Assembly (NCBI GenBank): GCA_002422315.1
Contig: DIUJ01000072.1
Span: 25,523-89,522, forward strand
Direction of reading: 5' to 3'
DNA: 64,000 nucleotides
DNA from: Bacteroidetes bacterium UBA6161
GTDB lineage: Bacteria; Bacteroidota; Bacteroidia; NS11-12g; UBA955
Position numbers and translations under genes: made by a program. Below, in pieces: positions 53,315 through 61,335 of this stretch. The stretch's first letter is position 1, and each line of letters starts with the position of its first letter. The notes below the pieces were generated by a model, which made no database searches, was not told where the DNA came from, and was given only the letters and a program-made list of their open reading frames with translations.

Positions 53315-54892
53315 ATGACAACAGCGATAAGACCCGATGAAGTTTCTAGCATTTTGAAAGAACAAATTGCGAACTTTCGTTCAGAAGCTGAACTACAAGA
53401 AGTAGGTACTGTTCTTCAAGTTGGGGACGGTATAGCAAGAATTCACGGACTTTCTCAGGTTCAGTCCGGAGAAATTATTGAATTTGAAACTGGTGTAAAA
53501 GCCATCGTATTAAACCTTGAAGAAGACAACGTAGGTGCCGTTTTGTTAGGTAGCTCTACTGAAGTAAAAGAAGGTAATACAGTAAAAAGAACAGGTAAAA
53601 TTGCATCCATCAATGTTTCTGAAAAAATGTTGGGACGTGTAGTGAATACTCTTGGTGAACCAATTGACGGTAAGGGTCCTATTGAAGGTCCTTTCTTTGA
53701 AATGCCAATAGAAAGAAAAGCGCCAGGTGTATTGTATAGAGAACCTGTAAAAGAGCCTTTACAAACAGGTATCAAAGCTATTGATGCTATGATTCCTGTA
53801 GGAAGAGGACAAAGAGAGTTAATTATTGGTGACCGTCAAACTGGAAAAACAGCAGTTGCGATTGATACTATCATCAATCAAAAGGAGTTTTACGAAAAAG
53901 GACAACCTGTATACTGTGTGTACGTAGCTTGTGGTCAAAAAGAATCTACAGTAAAGCAAATCGTTAAAACATTGGAAGAAAAAGGCGCGATGCCTTACAC
54001 AGTAGTAGTTTCTGCTTCTGCTTCCTCTCCTACTCCATTGCAATTCTTTGCGCCTATGGCAGGTTGTGCAATTGCAGAAATGTTCAGAGATACCGGCCGT
54101 CCTGCACTTATAGTGTACGATGACTTGTCTAAACAAGCAGTAGCATACAGAGAAGTATCTCTACTTTTGAAAAGACCTCCTGGCCGTGAGGCATACCCTG
54201 GAGACGTATTCTACCTTCACTCAAGATTATTAGAAAGAGCTTGTAAATTGAATGCTTCTGACGCAATCACATCAAAAATGAATGACTTACCTCCTTCACT
54301 TAATGGTTTGGTTAAAGGCGGTGGTTCTATTACAGCACTTCCAATTATTGAAACCCAAGCAGGTGACGTTTCTGCTTATATTCCTACTAACGTAATTTCT
54401 ATTACAGATGGTCAAATATTCCTGGAATCTAACTTGTTTAACTCTGGTGTAAGACCAGCTATTAACGTGGGTATCTCTGTATCTCGTGTGGGTGGTAATG
54501 CACAAATTAAATCCATGAAAAAAGTTGCAGGTACTCTTAAGCTAGACCAAGCTCAGTACAGAGAATTAGAAGCTTTCGCAAAATTTGGTTCTGACTTAGA
54601 TGCTGCTACAAAATCTGTATTAGAAAAAGGTGCTAGAAACGTAGAGATTCTAAAACAAGGACAATATTCACCTCTAAGAGTAGAACAACAAATTGCTATG
54701 ATTTACTTAGGTACAAATGGTTTACTAAATAAAGTACCAGTAAATAAAATACGTGAATTTGAAGCTACTTACTTAGAAATATTAGAGAATAAACACAAAG
54801 AAATTTTGAACCAATTGGGTGCTGGCAAATACGACGAGAATATAACTAGCGTTCTGACCCAAGTGGCAGCTGAAGTTTCTAAATCTTACTAA
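53315..54892 (+). CDS. atpA: ATP synthase subunit alpha
   Basis: A 525-residue regulatory alpha subunit of F1. The nucleotide-binding motif GDRQTGKTAVAIDT is the Walker A site (about residues 170-183), and VYDDLSKQAVAYREVSLLLKRPPGREAYPGD the family signature segment. The N-terminal barrel (EVGTVLQVGDGIARIHGLSQ) is complete. Codon use is smoother here than in the flanking genes, as expected for a highly expressed gene. Confidence 0.98.
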   Translation: MTTAIRPDEVSSILKEQIANFRSEAELQEVGTVLQVGDGIARIHGLSQVQSGEIIEFETGVKAIVLNLEEDNVGAVLLGSSTEVKEGNTVKRTGKIASINVSEKMLGRVVNTLGEPIDGKGPIEGPFFEMPIERKAPGVLYREPVKEPLQTGIKAIDAMIPVGRGQRELIIGDRQTGKTAVAIDTIINQKEFYEKGQPVYCVYVACGQKESTVKQIVKTLEEKGAMPYTVVVSASASSPTPLQFFAPMAGCAIAEMFRDTGRPALIVYDDLSKQAVAYREVSLLLKRPPGREAYPGDVFYLHSRLLERACKLNASDAITSKMNDLPPSLNGLVKGGGSITALPIIETQAGDVSAYIPTNVISITDGQIFLESNLFNSGVRPAINVGISVSRVGGNAQIKSMKKVAGTLKLDQAQYRELEAFAKFGSDLDAATKSVLEKGARNVEILKQGQYSPLRVEQQIAMIYLGTNGLLNKVPVNKIREFEATYLEILENKHKEILNQLGAGKYDENITSVLTQVAAEVSKSY

Positions 54893-54907
54893 TTTTAATA
54901 CATCACT

Positions 54908-55789
54908 ATGGGAAGTTTAAAAGAAGTTAGAAGCAGAATATCGAGTACCATTTCTACGCAGCAAATTACAAAAGCGATGAAATTGGTATCCGCTACTAAA
55001 CTGCGTAAAGCACAAACAGGTATTATGCAAATGAGACCTTACGAAAACGCTCTAAGTGGTATTCTAACTAATTTGGCAGATTCTGTAGAGAATGAAAGAC
55101 TCAGCAAGTTTTTTATTCCTAAAGATAAAGGTAAAAAACTACTTGTAGTTGTTACCTCCGACAGAGGACTTTGTGGCGCATTCAACGCAAACGTAACCAA
55201 AAAAGTTAGAAGTTTACTTGCCAATGAATATAAAGAAGATGTAGAAAAAGAGAATATTGAACTTCTTTTTATTGGTAAAAAAGGATATGATTTCTTTAAA
55301 AAGAATCCGCAATTAATTTGCAATACACAATATATTAGTCTATTCCAGAATCTTAATTCCAATAACGTATTTGAAATGGCAAATGAGTTTTTAAATGACT
55401 TTTTAAGTTCTAAATATTCTACGGTAGAAGTAGTTTATAATCAATTTAAAAATGCAGCTACTCAAATCTTATCGCACGAAACCTACTTGCCTGTAAAATT
55501 GTATGTAAAAGAAAACAGTAACCTTAAGAGTGACTATATCTTTGAACCAGGAAAGGTAGAGATTCTAGAAGAACTTATCCCTAGAAGTTTAAAGACTAAA
55601 ATGTTTCGTTTGCTAATGGATTCTTTTGCTTCTGAGCATGGTGCTAGAATGGTGGCAATGGACAAAGCAACTGACAATGCAGGAGATTTATTAAAAAGTC
55701 TGAAACTACAGTACAACCAAGCGCGCCAAGCAGCTATTACCCGCGAAATCTCTGAGATTGTGGGCGGTGCCGCAGCTTTGGGAGGATAA
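54908..55789 (+). CDS. atpG: ATP synthase subunit gamma
   Basis: A 293-residue central rotor subunit. The N-terminal helix (GSLKEVRSRISSTISTQQIT) and C-terminal helix (YNQARQAAITREISEIVGGAAAL) form the coiled shaft. The core segment VVTSDRGLCGAFNANV is the conserved Rossmann-like motif. It is the last gene of this cluster; the beta and epsilon genes are not here and must lie elsewhere. Confidence 0.96.
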   Translation: MGSLKEVRSRISSTISTQQITKAMKLVSATKLRKAQTGIMQMRPYENALSGILTNLADSVENERLSKFFIPKDKGKKLLVVVTSDRGLCGAFNANVTKKVRSLLANEYKEDVEKENIELLFIGKKGYDFFKKNPQLICNTQYISLFQNLNSNNVFEMANEFLNDFLSSKYSTVEVVYNQFKNAATQILSHETYLPVKLYVKENSNLKSDYIFEPGKVEILEELIPRSLKTKMFRLLMDSFASEHGARMVAMDKATDNAGDLLKSLKLQYNQARQAAITREISEIVGGAAALGG

Positions 55790-55830
55790 TTATTCTATTC
55801 CCTTTAAAACAAGGTTTTATACATAATAAA

Positions 55831-55872
55831 TTATACAAGAAAGGCTTCCATTTGGAAGCCTTTCTTGTATAA
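55831..55872. terminator. Bidirectional terminator between atpG and the response regulator gene
   Basis: A perfect 19-bp stem (TTATACAAGAAAGGCTTCC and complement, loop ATTT). T-rich sequence follows on the plus strand. It can end transcripts from both convergent genes. Confidence 0.85.
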
Positions 55873-55908
55873 TCCTCTTTTTTAGGATACTAAAGATATT
55901 TCAATTCC

Positions 55909-56313
55909 TTAATTTTCATTAAATGATAGAAAAATCTCCTCTAGTATAGCTTTAGAAATTGGCTTTACATAATACTTATATACTATTGGATATTTTTTAC
56001 TTTTTTCAATATCGTCGCTGTGATTAGACGAGGAAAGCATGCATAATTTACAATTCGAGGGTAGATTGGTTGGATATTTTTCTGTAAGTCTATCCAACAG
56101 TTCCCATCCATTTAATATAGGCATGTTTATATCTAGCAATATGGATGTGTTTTCAAACTTGAGTGATTCTAGATTTAATAAGTACTGACAGGCTTCTAAT
56201 GGGTTTGTGAAAGATACGATGTTTGTTTTTGGATTTATTTGATGTAACTGTTTTTCAACCAAAAAATTATTTATTCGGTCATCATCAATCAAAACAAAGT
56301 TTAATAAATTCAT
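55909..56313 (-). CDS. Single-domain response regulator
   Basis: A 134-residue receiver domain with no output domain. The phosphoacceptor is Asp61 (ILLDINMP), with acidic Asp10-Asp12 near the N terminus (LIDDDRIN) and a Lys near residue 117. Such stand-alone receivers act through protein contact. It is next to the histidine kinase gene on the same strand, which is the likely phosphodonor. Confidence 0.9.
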   Translation of the reverse strand: MNLLNFVLIDDDRINNFLVEKQLHQINPKTNIVSFTNPLEACQYLLNLESLKFENTSILLDINMPILNGWELLDRLTEKYPTNLPSNCKLCMLSSSNHSDDIEKSKKYPIVYKYYVKPISKAILEEIFLSFNEN

Positions 56314-56332
56314 GTGTTTAAGGTGTTTGTAG

Positions 56333-57772
56333 TTAATATGTGTGTGTGTGTTGCAAAGTTAAGAGGTTCTTTTCATATTCATACAATTCTTTACTAAAAA
56401 TTAATTCGACCGTTGTGCCTTCATTCAATTTGGAACTTATTTCGAAAGTACCATCGTGAGACTCCATTATTGAAGATACGATTTTTAAAGACAAGCCCTT
56501 TTTCCCCTTCTGAGTATTCATTTTATTATACAAACCTGAGCTTCTTGTAGAATAATATTCCTTATCAAAGCCCTCCCCATTGTCTTCTATTCTTAGCTTT
56601 ATAATTTGGTCGTTCTCTTCCAGGGAGAATTTAATAACAGGGGCTACTCTACTCTTTGGTACAATATGTTCTATTGAATTCTTTAATATTTCCCTAATAA
56701 TGAATTTGATACTAACATCGGGGAAATAAATTGTCGAGTTGGTATCAAAAGAAAACTCGATAATTTGTTTTAAATCATCAGAAAGATCCATTTCAGAAAC
56801 AACTTGCTCGCAAATTTCCATTAAATTGTTCCATTGAGAAGTATGGATATAAAAATCCTCTTTCGCTTGTAGTAAAGTAGCAAGGTCGTCCAAAGCATGT
56901 ATAAGATTGGAACTCGTTTCTTCAAGCATCACAAAAAGCTCTTTAGAGGTCTTGTCTTCCAGCAAATTTTTAGAAAAAAGACTGAGTAACTGCATACAAT
57001 TTAAAACTGGATTTCTCAAATCGTGTGAGAACATATAGTTAAAATTTCTAAGGCTTGTTAGTTGTTTGTACAAAAGGGCATTTTTCTTATCTACAGAATC
57101 GTAAGCATGTTGTAGTTCGGTTATATTGTTAAGGTAAATGTTGTAGTATTTATTCTCAAAATTTGCTAAAACAAATACACGAAAATACATATCTTGATGT
57201 CTCCAATAAAAGGTCTTTTTGTTCTTTTTTAAGTTTATTTCGTTTAATTCTTTCTTCCATTGAAAAGGAAACAAGATATTTTTAAAAATACTTGCAGCAT
57301 CATTGTTTTTGTAGATTATATTTAGGTTAAAATCCACCCTAAGTATAGGACTTGGAAATTCCTGTGTTAATTCTATGATTGTATCTAATTTGCTTTTTTT
57401 CTGCTGAATTTTATTTACTTGGATTTCTAAAGCTTCAAATAACTCCTCTGATTTGAATGGTTTAATCAAAAAATCTTCCGCTCCACTGTTCATGGAGAGT
57501 CTGAAAACCTGTTCTGGATTTTGAGCTGTCATCATTACAAAATGGACATCCGCATGTTTTTTGTCCGATTTTATAACATTCATTAAATCAATCCCATTAT
57601 AATCTGGCAGTTTAATATCAGAAAGTATAATGTCTGGATCAAATGTTTTTAAAACCTCTAAGGCAATTTTCCCAGTCAAAGCACCTTGAACATAATACCC
57701 TTTTAGATTCAACATTTCAAGAATGGAATCTAAAAGTGTAAACTGGTCTTCGATTACGAGAATTTTACTCAT
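56333..57772 (-). CDS. Receiver-histidine kinase hybrid
   Basis: A 479-residue protein. A receiver domain (residues 1-125, Asp52 in LSDIKLP) comes first. A PAS-like middle (about 140-220), a HisKA dimer domain with His250 (MFSHDLRNPV), and an HATPase domain (IREILKNSIEHI, RIEDNGEGFD, then KKGLSLKIVSSIM) follow. The N-terminal receiver is unusual for a kinase and may control its own activity. I chose ATG 57772 (MSKILVIED), just after the upstream stop at 57774; 57781 is possible too. The kinase shares an operon with the LuxR-type regulator. Confidence 0.88.
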   Translation of the reverse strand: MSKILVIEDQFTLLDSILEMLNLKGYYVQGALTGKIALEVLKTFDPDIILSDIKLPDYNGIDLMNVIKSDKKHADVHFVMMTAQNPEQVFRLSMNSGAEDFLIKPFKSEELFEALEIQVNKIQQKKSKLDTIIELTQEFPSPILRVDFNLNIIYKNNDAASIFKNILFPFQWKKELNEINLKKNKKTFYWRHQDMYFRVFVLANFENKYYNIYLNNITELQHAYDSVDKKNALLYKQLTSLRNFNYMFSHDLRNPVLNCMQLLSLFSKNLLEDKTSKELFVMLEETSSNLIHALDDLATLLQAKEDFYIHTSQWNNLMEICEQVVSEMDLSDDLKQIIEFSFDTNSTIYFPDVSIKFIIREILKNSIEHIVPKSRVAPVIKFSLEENDQIIKLRIEDNGEGFDKEYYSTRSSGLYNKMNTQKGKKGLSLKIVSSIMESHDGTFEISSKLNEGTTVELIFSKELYEYEKNLLTLQHTHTY

Positions 57773-57773
57773 G

Positions 57774-58457
57774 TTATGCAAACTCTGATTTAATTTTCAA
57801 TGCAAATTTCAAAAGTGAGTTAGTTCCCTCTAAATGTAATTTTTGCATTATGTTGTAGCGATGGTTTTCAACAGTTTTGGGACTAATATAAAATTCTTCA
57901 GCAATTTGAGCTGTTGTTTTTCCTTTTGCTATATTTTCAAAAACCATTTTTTCGGTTTTAGTAAGCGATATTAGTTTAGAAAACGAACCTCTTTCATCGG
58001 GCGTTAGTTTAGTAATTATGGCTTTGCTGTGCTTAGAAGGCAAGGTCGCTAAAATTTGATTCTTCCGATCTAATCTAGATTGAATAGACCTTTCCAATTC
58101 CTCGAAAGTAAAGGGCTTGGTTATGAAATCATCTGCTCCGAGTTCCATGCCCCATCGAAAATCATGCTTTTCAACTTTGGCGGTTAGAAATATAAAAGGC
58201 ATATCATTAAATTTGGGATTTGCCCTCACTTGTTTCAATAACTGGAATCCATCCATTACAGGCATGGCTATATCGCAAAGTACAATATGTGGTTCAAAGT
58301 TTTTAATTTTGACTAAAGCATCCAAGCCATTTGGCATGTGCATCACATCATAATTCTTCATGGTGAGAAATTCGACTATACTTTCAGCTAGCATAATCTC
58401 ATCTTCTACCAAAAGTATTTTTAAACCCTTGCCTATATCCTTCTTTTTAGAGTTCAT
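57774..58457 (-). CDS. LuxR-type response regulator
   Basis: A 227-residue protein with an N-terminal receiver (residues 10-125, Asp62 in VLCDIAMP) and a C-terminal winged HTH of the LuxR/FixJ group (LTKTEKMVFENIAKGKTTAQ, then SPKTVENHRYNIMQKL). It should bind DNA after phosphorylation. It starts divergently from the 870-residue kinase gene with a 220-base gap, and is followed directly by the receiver-kinase gene. Confidence 0.9.
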   Translation of the reverse strand: MNSKKKDIGKGLKILLVEDEIMLAESIVEFLTMKNYDVMHMPNGLDALVKIKNFEPHIVLCDIAMPVMDGFQLLKQVRANPKFNDMPFIFLTAKVEKHDFRWGMELGADDFITKPFTFEELERSIQSRLDRKNQILATLPSKHSKAIITKLTPDERGSFSKLISLTKTEKMVFENIAKGKTTAQIAEEFYISPKTVENHRYNIMQKLHLEGTNSLLKFALKIKSEFA

Positions 58458-58677
58458 TTGAATGTTTGTTGTATATATTAAGCATCAAAATTAATACTAA
58501 AATGATATATTAAAAAAATTATTGTTTTATCATTTTGAGAAGCACCCATATTTAAAAACTTCTATTTATCTCACTTAACAATAAACCAAATAAAAAGTTT
58601 TGAAATTTTACTGTTGTAAAAAATGAGGGTATTACCTAAAAAAAAAGCATTAAAATTGCAGTTCAATTCATCCACAC

Positions 58678-61290
58678 ATGCAAGCTACGAATCTCCTTAA
58701 ACTATTTCCAAAAATAAGCGAAACACTATTAAAAAACAAGAATAAACAAGAGGCTTTAGATATTGTACTAAAAATGTTGGGAGAAGCCACATTTACAGAT
58801 AGGGTTTATTATTTTAAATGCCACGAAGTAAATAATGAAACATGTATAAGTTATACCGCAGAATGGTGCAAAGAGGGTATCAGTCCTCAGGTAGATTCCC
58901 CTGACTTAAATAATATCCCCTGGACAGTTTTCCCAGATGTTTTTGAACTTCTATTGAATAACAATACCCTTTACGGACATATAAACGAGTGGCCTGAATC
59001 TAATTTTAAAGAAGCTATGTCGGCTCAAGATATTCAATCATTTTTATTTGCAAAAATCCATCTAAACGACAAATTCATGGGGTTTGTGGGGTTTGATAGT
59101 TGTATAACAAAACGAGACTGGACAGAAGAAGAAGCCACCATACTTAGTTATTTATCTGATATAATTGCGAATAGATTTCTTTCTGATGAAGCTTCAGAAA
59201 AAGCAGATTTCTTACTTACAAAACTTGAGAAGACAAATGTATTGTTGAATAAGATAAGAAACATTCAATCTAAGTTCATGGAAAACACGAAAGATTATAA
59301 TGAACTTTTTAATATCATGCTCGATGCTATACTAGACTATTCTGGGGCAAGTATAGGTTTTGTAGGAGAAGTACTTCACGATGAAAAAGGAGACCCTTAT
59401 TTAAAATCACATGCAGTTACCAATATTGCTTGGAATAAGGAAATGAAAGACTTTTATGAAGCAAATAAGGCAAATGGTTTAGAATTTAGAAACTTAAAGA
59501 CTTTATTTGGGAGAACTTTAGAATTTGATGAAATCGTAATAAGCAATAGTCCAATTTCCGACACCCGCAGAGGTGGCTTGCCGGGTGGACACCCTCCTCT
59601 AAAAAACTTTTTGGGTTGCCCTGTAAAATACGCTGATAAAACTATTGGTATGATAGGTCTTGCAAACTACAAAGAAGACATTACTCAAGAAAATTTAAAA
59701 GACCTTGATTTAGTTTTAGATACATATGGCAGTTTGATACATATTCTGAGACTAGAAAAAGAAAAACAAGCAAGTCTAGAACTTATTGAAAAACAAAGGA
59801 AAGCATTTGAAGAATTGTTTGAAACCACTCTTGCAGGATATTGGGATTGGAACCCAATAGAAAATACTGAATATTTAAGCCCACAATTCAAAAAAACATT
59901 TGGATATGAGGAAGAAGAACTAGAAAACAAACCCGAAAGTTGGATGGCTTTAGCAGACCCTGATGATTTAAACAAAATGTTTGCCGAATACACCAAACAT
60001 GAAAATTCCGGAGGTGCTGTTCCTTTTAAAATAGAGTTAAAGTTCACCCACAAGGATGGATCAATCAAAAATATATTGTGTGGGGGTAAAATATTTGAAT
60101 GGGATGTAAATGGAAAGCCTAAAAGGGTTGTTGGTTGCCATATAGACCTCACGGCTCTAAGAAAAGCAGAAGCATCACTTATAGAAAGAGAAGAGTTTCT
60201 AAGGCAAATTGCAGAGAATGTAAATTTGGTATTTTTCGTACTTTCTGCGGACAGAAAAAAACTTTTGTTTGTTAACAATAAGCTAGAACAATTGTATGGC
60301 ATAAATGCAGAATTGGTTTCTCAAGACCCTTCACTTTTTCTTAATTATATACCTGCAGAAGATGTAATAACAATGATAGAGGATGGGGGTAAATACGATA
60401 TTGATAAGTCAGGTCATTTCGTTTCTGAACACAGGTTACAAAACCCTTTGAATCATAAAATAAAACATGTAAGAACCCAATTACTGCCTGTAATATACAA
60501 TGGAGAAATTCAAAGACTAGTGGGTTTTATTGAAGATATTACAAATGTAGTGCTATCTGAAAAAAAATTAAAAGAGAACCTTTCTAAAGAAAAAGAACTG
60601 AATAAATTAAAATCATATTTTATATCGATGGTTTCTCATCAATTCCGCACCCCTATGGCGATTATCCAATCCAACATAGAACTAATTGAACTTAAGGCGA
60701 AAAAACATCCTGAATTTCAGTCTTCTGTAATGAAACACACGGAAAAGGTGGAAACAGAAATAAAATGGTTAACTGAACTTCTTTCTGATATCTTACTTTT
60801 AGAGAAATCAAAAAGTCAAAAATCTCAGATGGTTAAAAAGGCATTAGATATTAAAGTATTTTTACTCTCTATAATCGCAGATTTTGATTTAACAAACAGT
60901 GACTTACAAATTGTTTCAAAAATAGAGGACAACATTGAATTCATATCTTTTGTAAATGAATCGAAATTAAGACATGCTATAATAAATATCTTATCCAACG
61001 CATATAAATATGGCGGTTTAAAGAAAGGACCAGAATTAATACTATCTAAACTTGACAATAAAATTGTTATCAGAATAAAAGATAGCGGTATAGGGATTCC
61101 TGATTCAGAAATAAAAAACTTATTTACCCCTTTTAGCAGAGCATCTAATGTTGGAGAAATACCAGGAACGGGTTTAGGCTTGTGTATAGCTAAAGAATTT
61201 ATAGAACAAAACAATGGAACTATAAAAGTAACTTCTGAAGAAAATAAAGGTACAGAGATTTATATTGAATTACCAGATATGAATTCTTAG
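58678..61290 (+). CDS. GAF-GAF-PAS-PAS sensor histidine kinase
   Basis: An 870-residue kinase without a membrane helix. Two GAF-like domains (about residues 10-180 and 205-355), two PAS domains (about 370-500 and 510-630), and a HisKA domain with His654 (MVSHQFRTPMAIIQ) come in order. The ATPase domain shows INILSNAYKYGG, KDSGIGIPDSE and GTGLGLCIAKEF. It likely senses a cytoplasmic small molecule or redox signal. It faces the LuxR-type regulator gene divergently. A single -7-like element (TAAAATTG near 58653) is weak. Confidence 0.9.
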   Translation: MQATNLLKLFPKISETLLKNKNKQEALDIVLKMLGEATFTDRVYYFKCHEVNNETCISYTAEWCKEGISPQVDSPDLNNIPWTVFPDVFELLLNNNTLYGHINEWPESNFKEAMSAQDIQSFLFAKIHLNDKFMGFVGFDSCITKRDWTEEEATILSYLSDIIANRFLSDEASEKADFLLTKLEKTNVLLNKIRNIQSKFMENTKDYNELFNIMLDAILDYSGASIGFVGEVLHDEKGDPYLKSHAVTNIAWNKEMKDFYEANKANGLEFRNLKTLFGRTLEFDEIVISNSPISDTRRGGLPGGHPPLKNFLGCPVKYADKTIGMIGLANYKEDITQENLKDLDLVLDTYGSLIHILRLEKEKQASLELIEKQRKAFEELFETTLAGYWDWNPIENTEYLSPQFKKTFGYEEEELENKPESWMALADPDDLNKMFAEYTKHENSGGAVPFKIELKFTHKDGSIKNILCGGKIFEWDVNGKPKRVVGCHIDLTALRKAEASLIEREEFLRQIAENVNLVFFVLSADRKKLLFVNNKLEQLYGINAELVSQDPSLFLNYIPAEDVITMIEDGGKYDIDKSGHFVSEHRLQNPLNHKIKHVRTQLLPVIYNGEIQRLVGFIEDITNVVLSEKKLKENLSKEKELNKLKSYFISMVSHQFRTPMAIIQSNIELIELKAKKHPEFQSSVMKHTEKVETEIKWLTELLSDILLLEKSKSQKSQMVKKALDIKVFLLSIIADFDLTNSDLQIVSKIEDNIEFISFVNESKLRHAIINILSNAYKYGGLKKGPELILSKLDNKIVIRIKDSGIGIPDSEIKNLFTPFSRASNVGEIPGTGLGLCIAKEFIEQNNGTIKVTSEENKGTEIYIELPDMNS

Positions 61291-61335
61291 ATAATTTAAA
61301 GGGCCTTTAAAAGCATTTTAAACCTCTTTATATAC

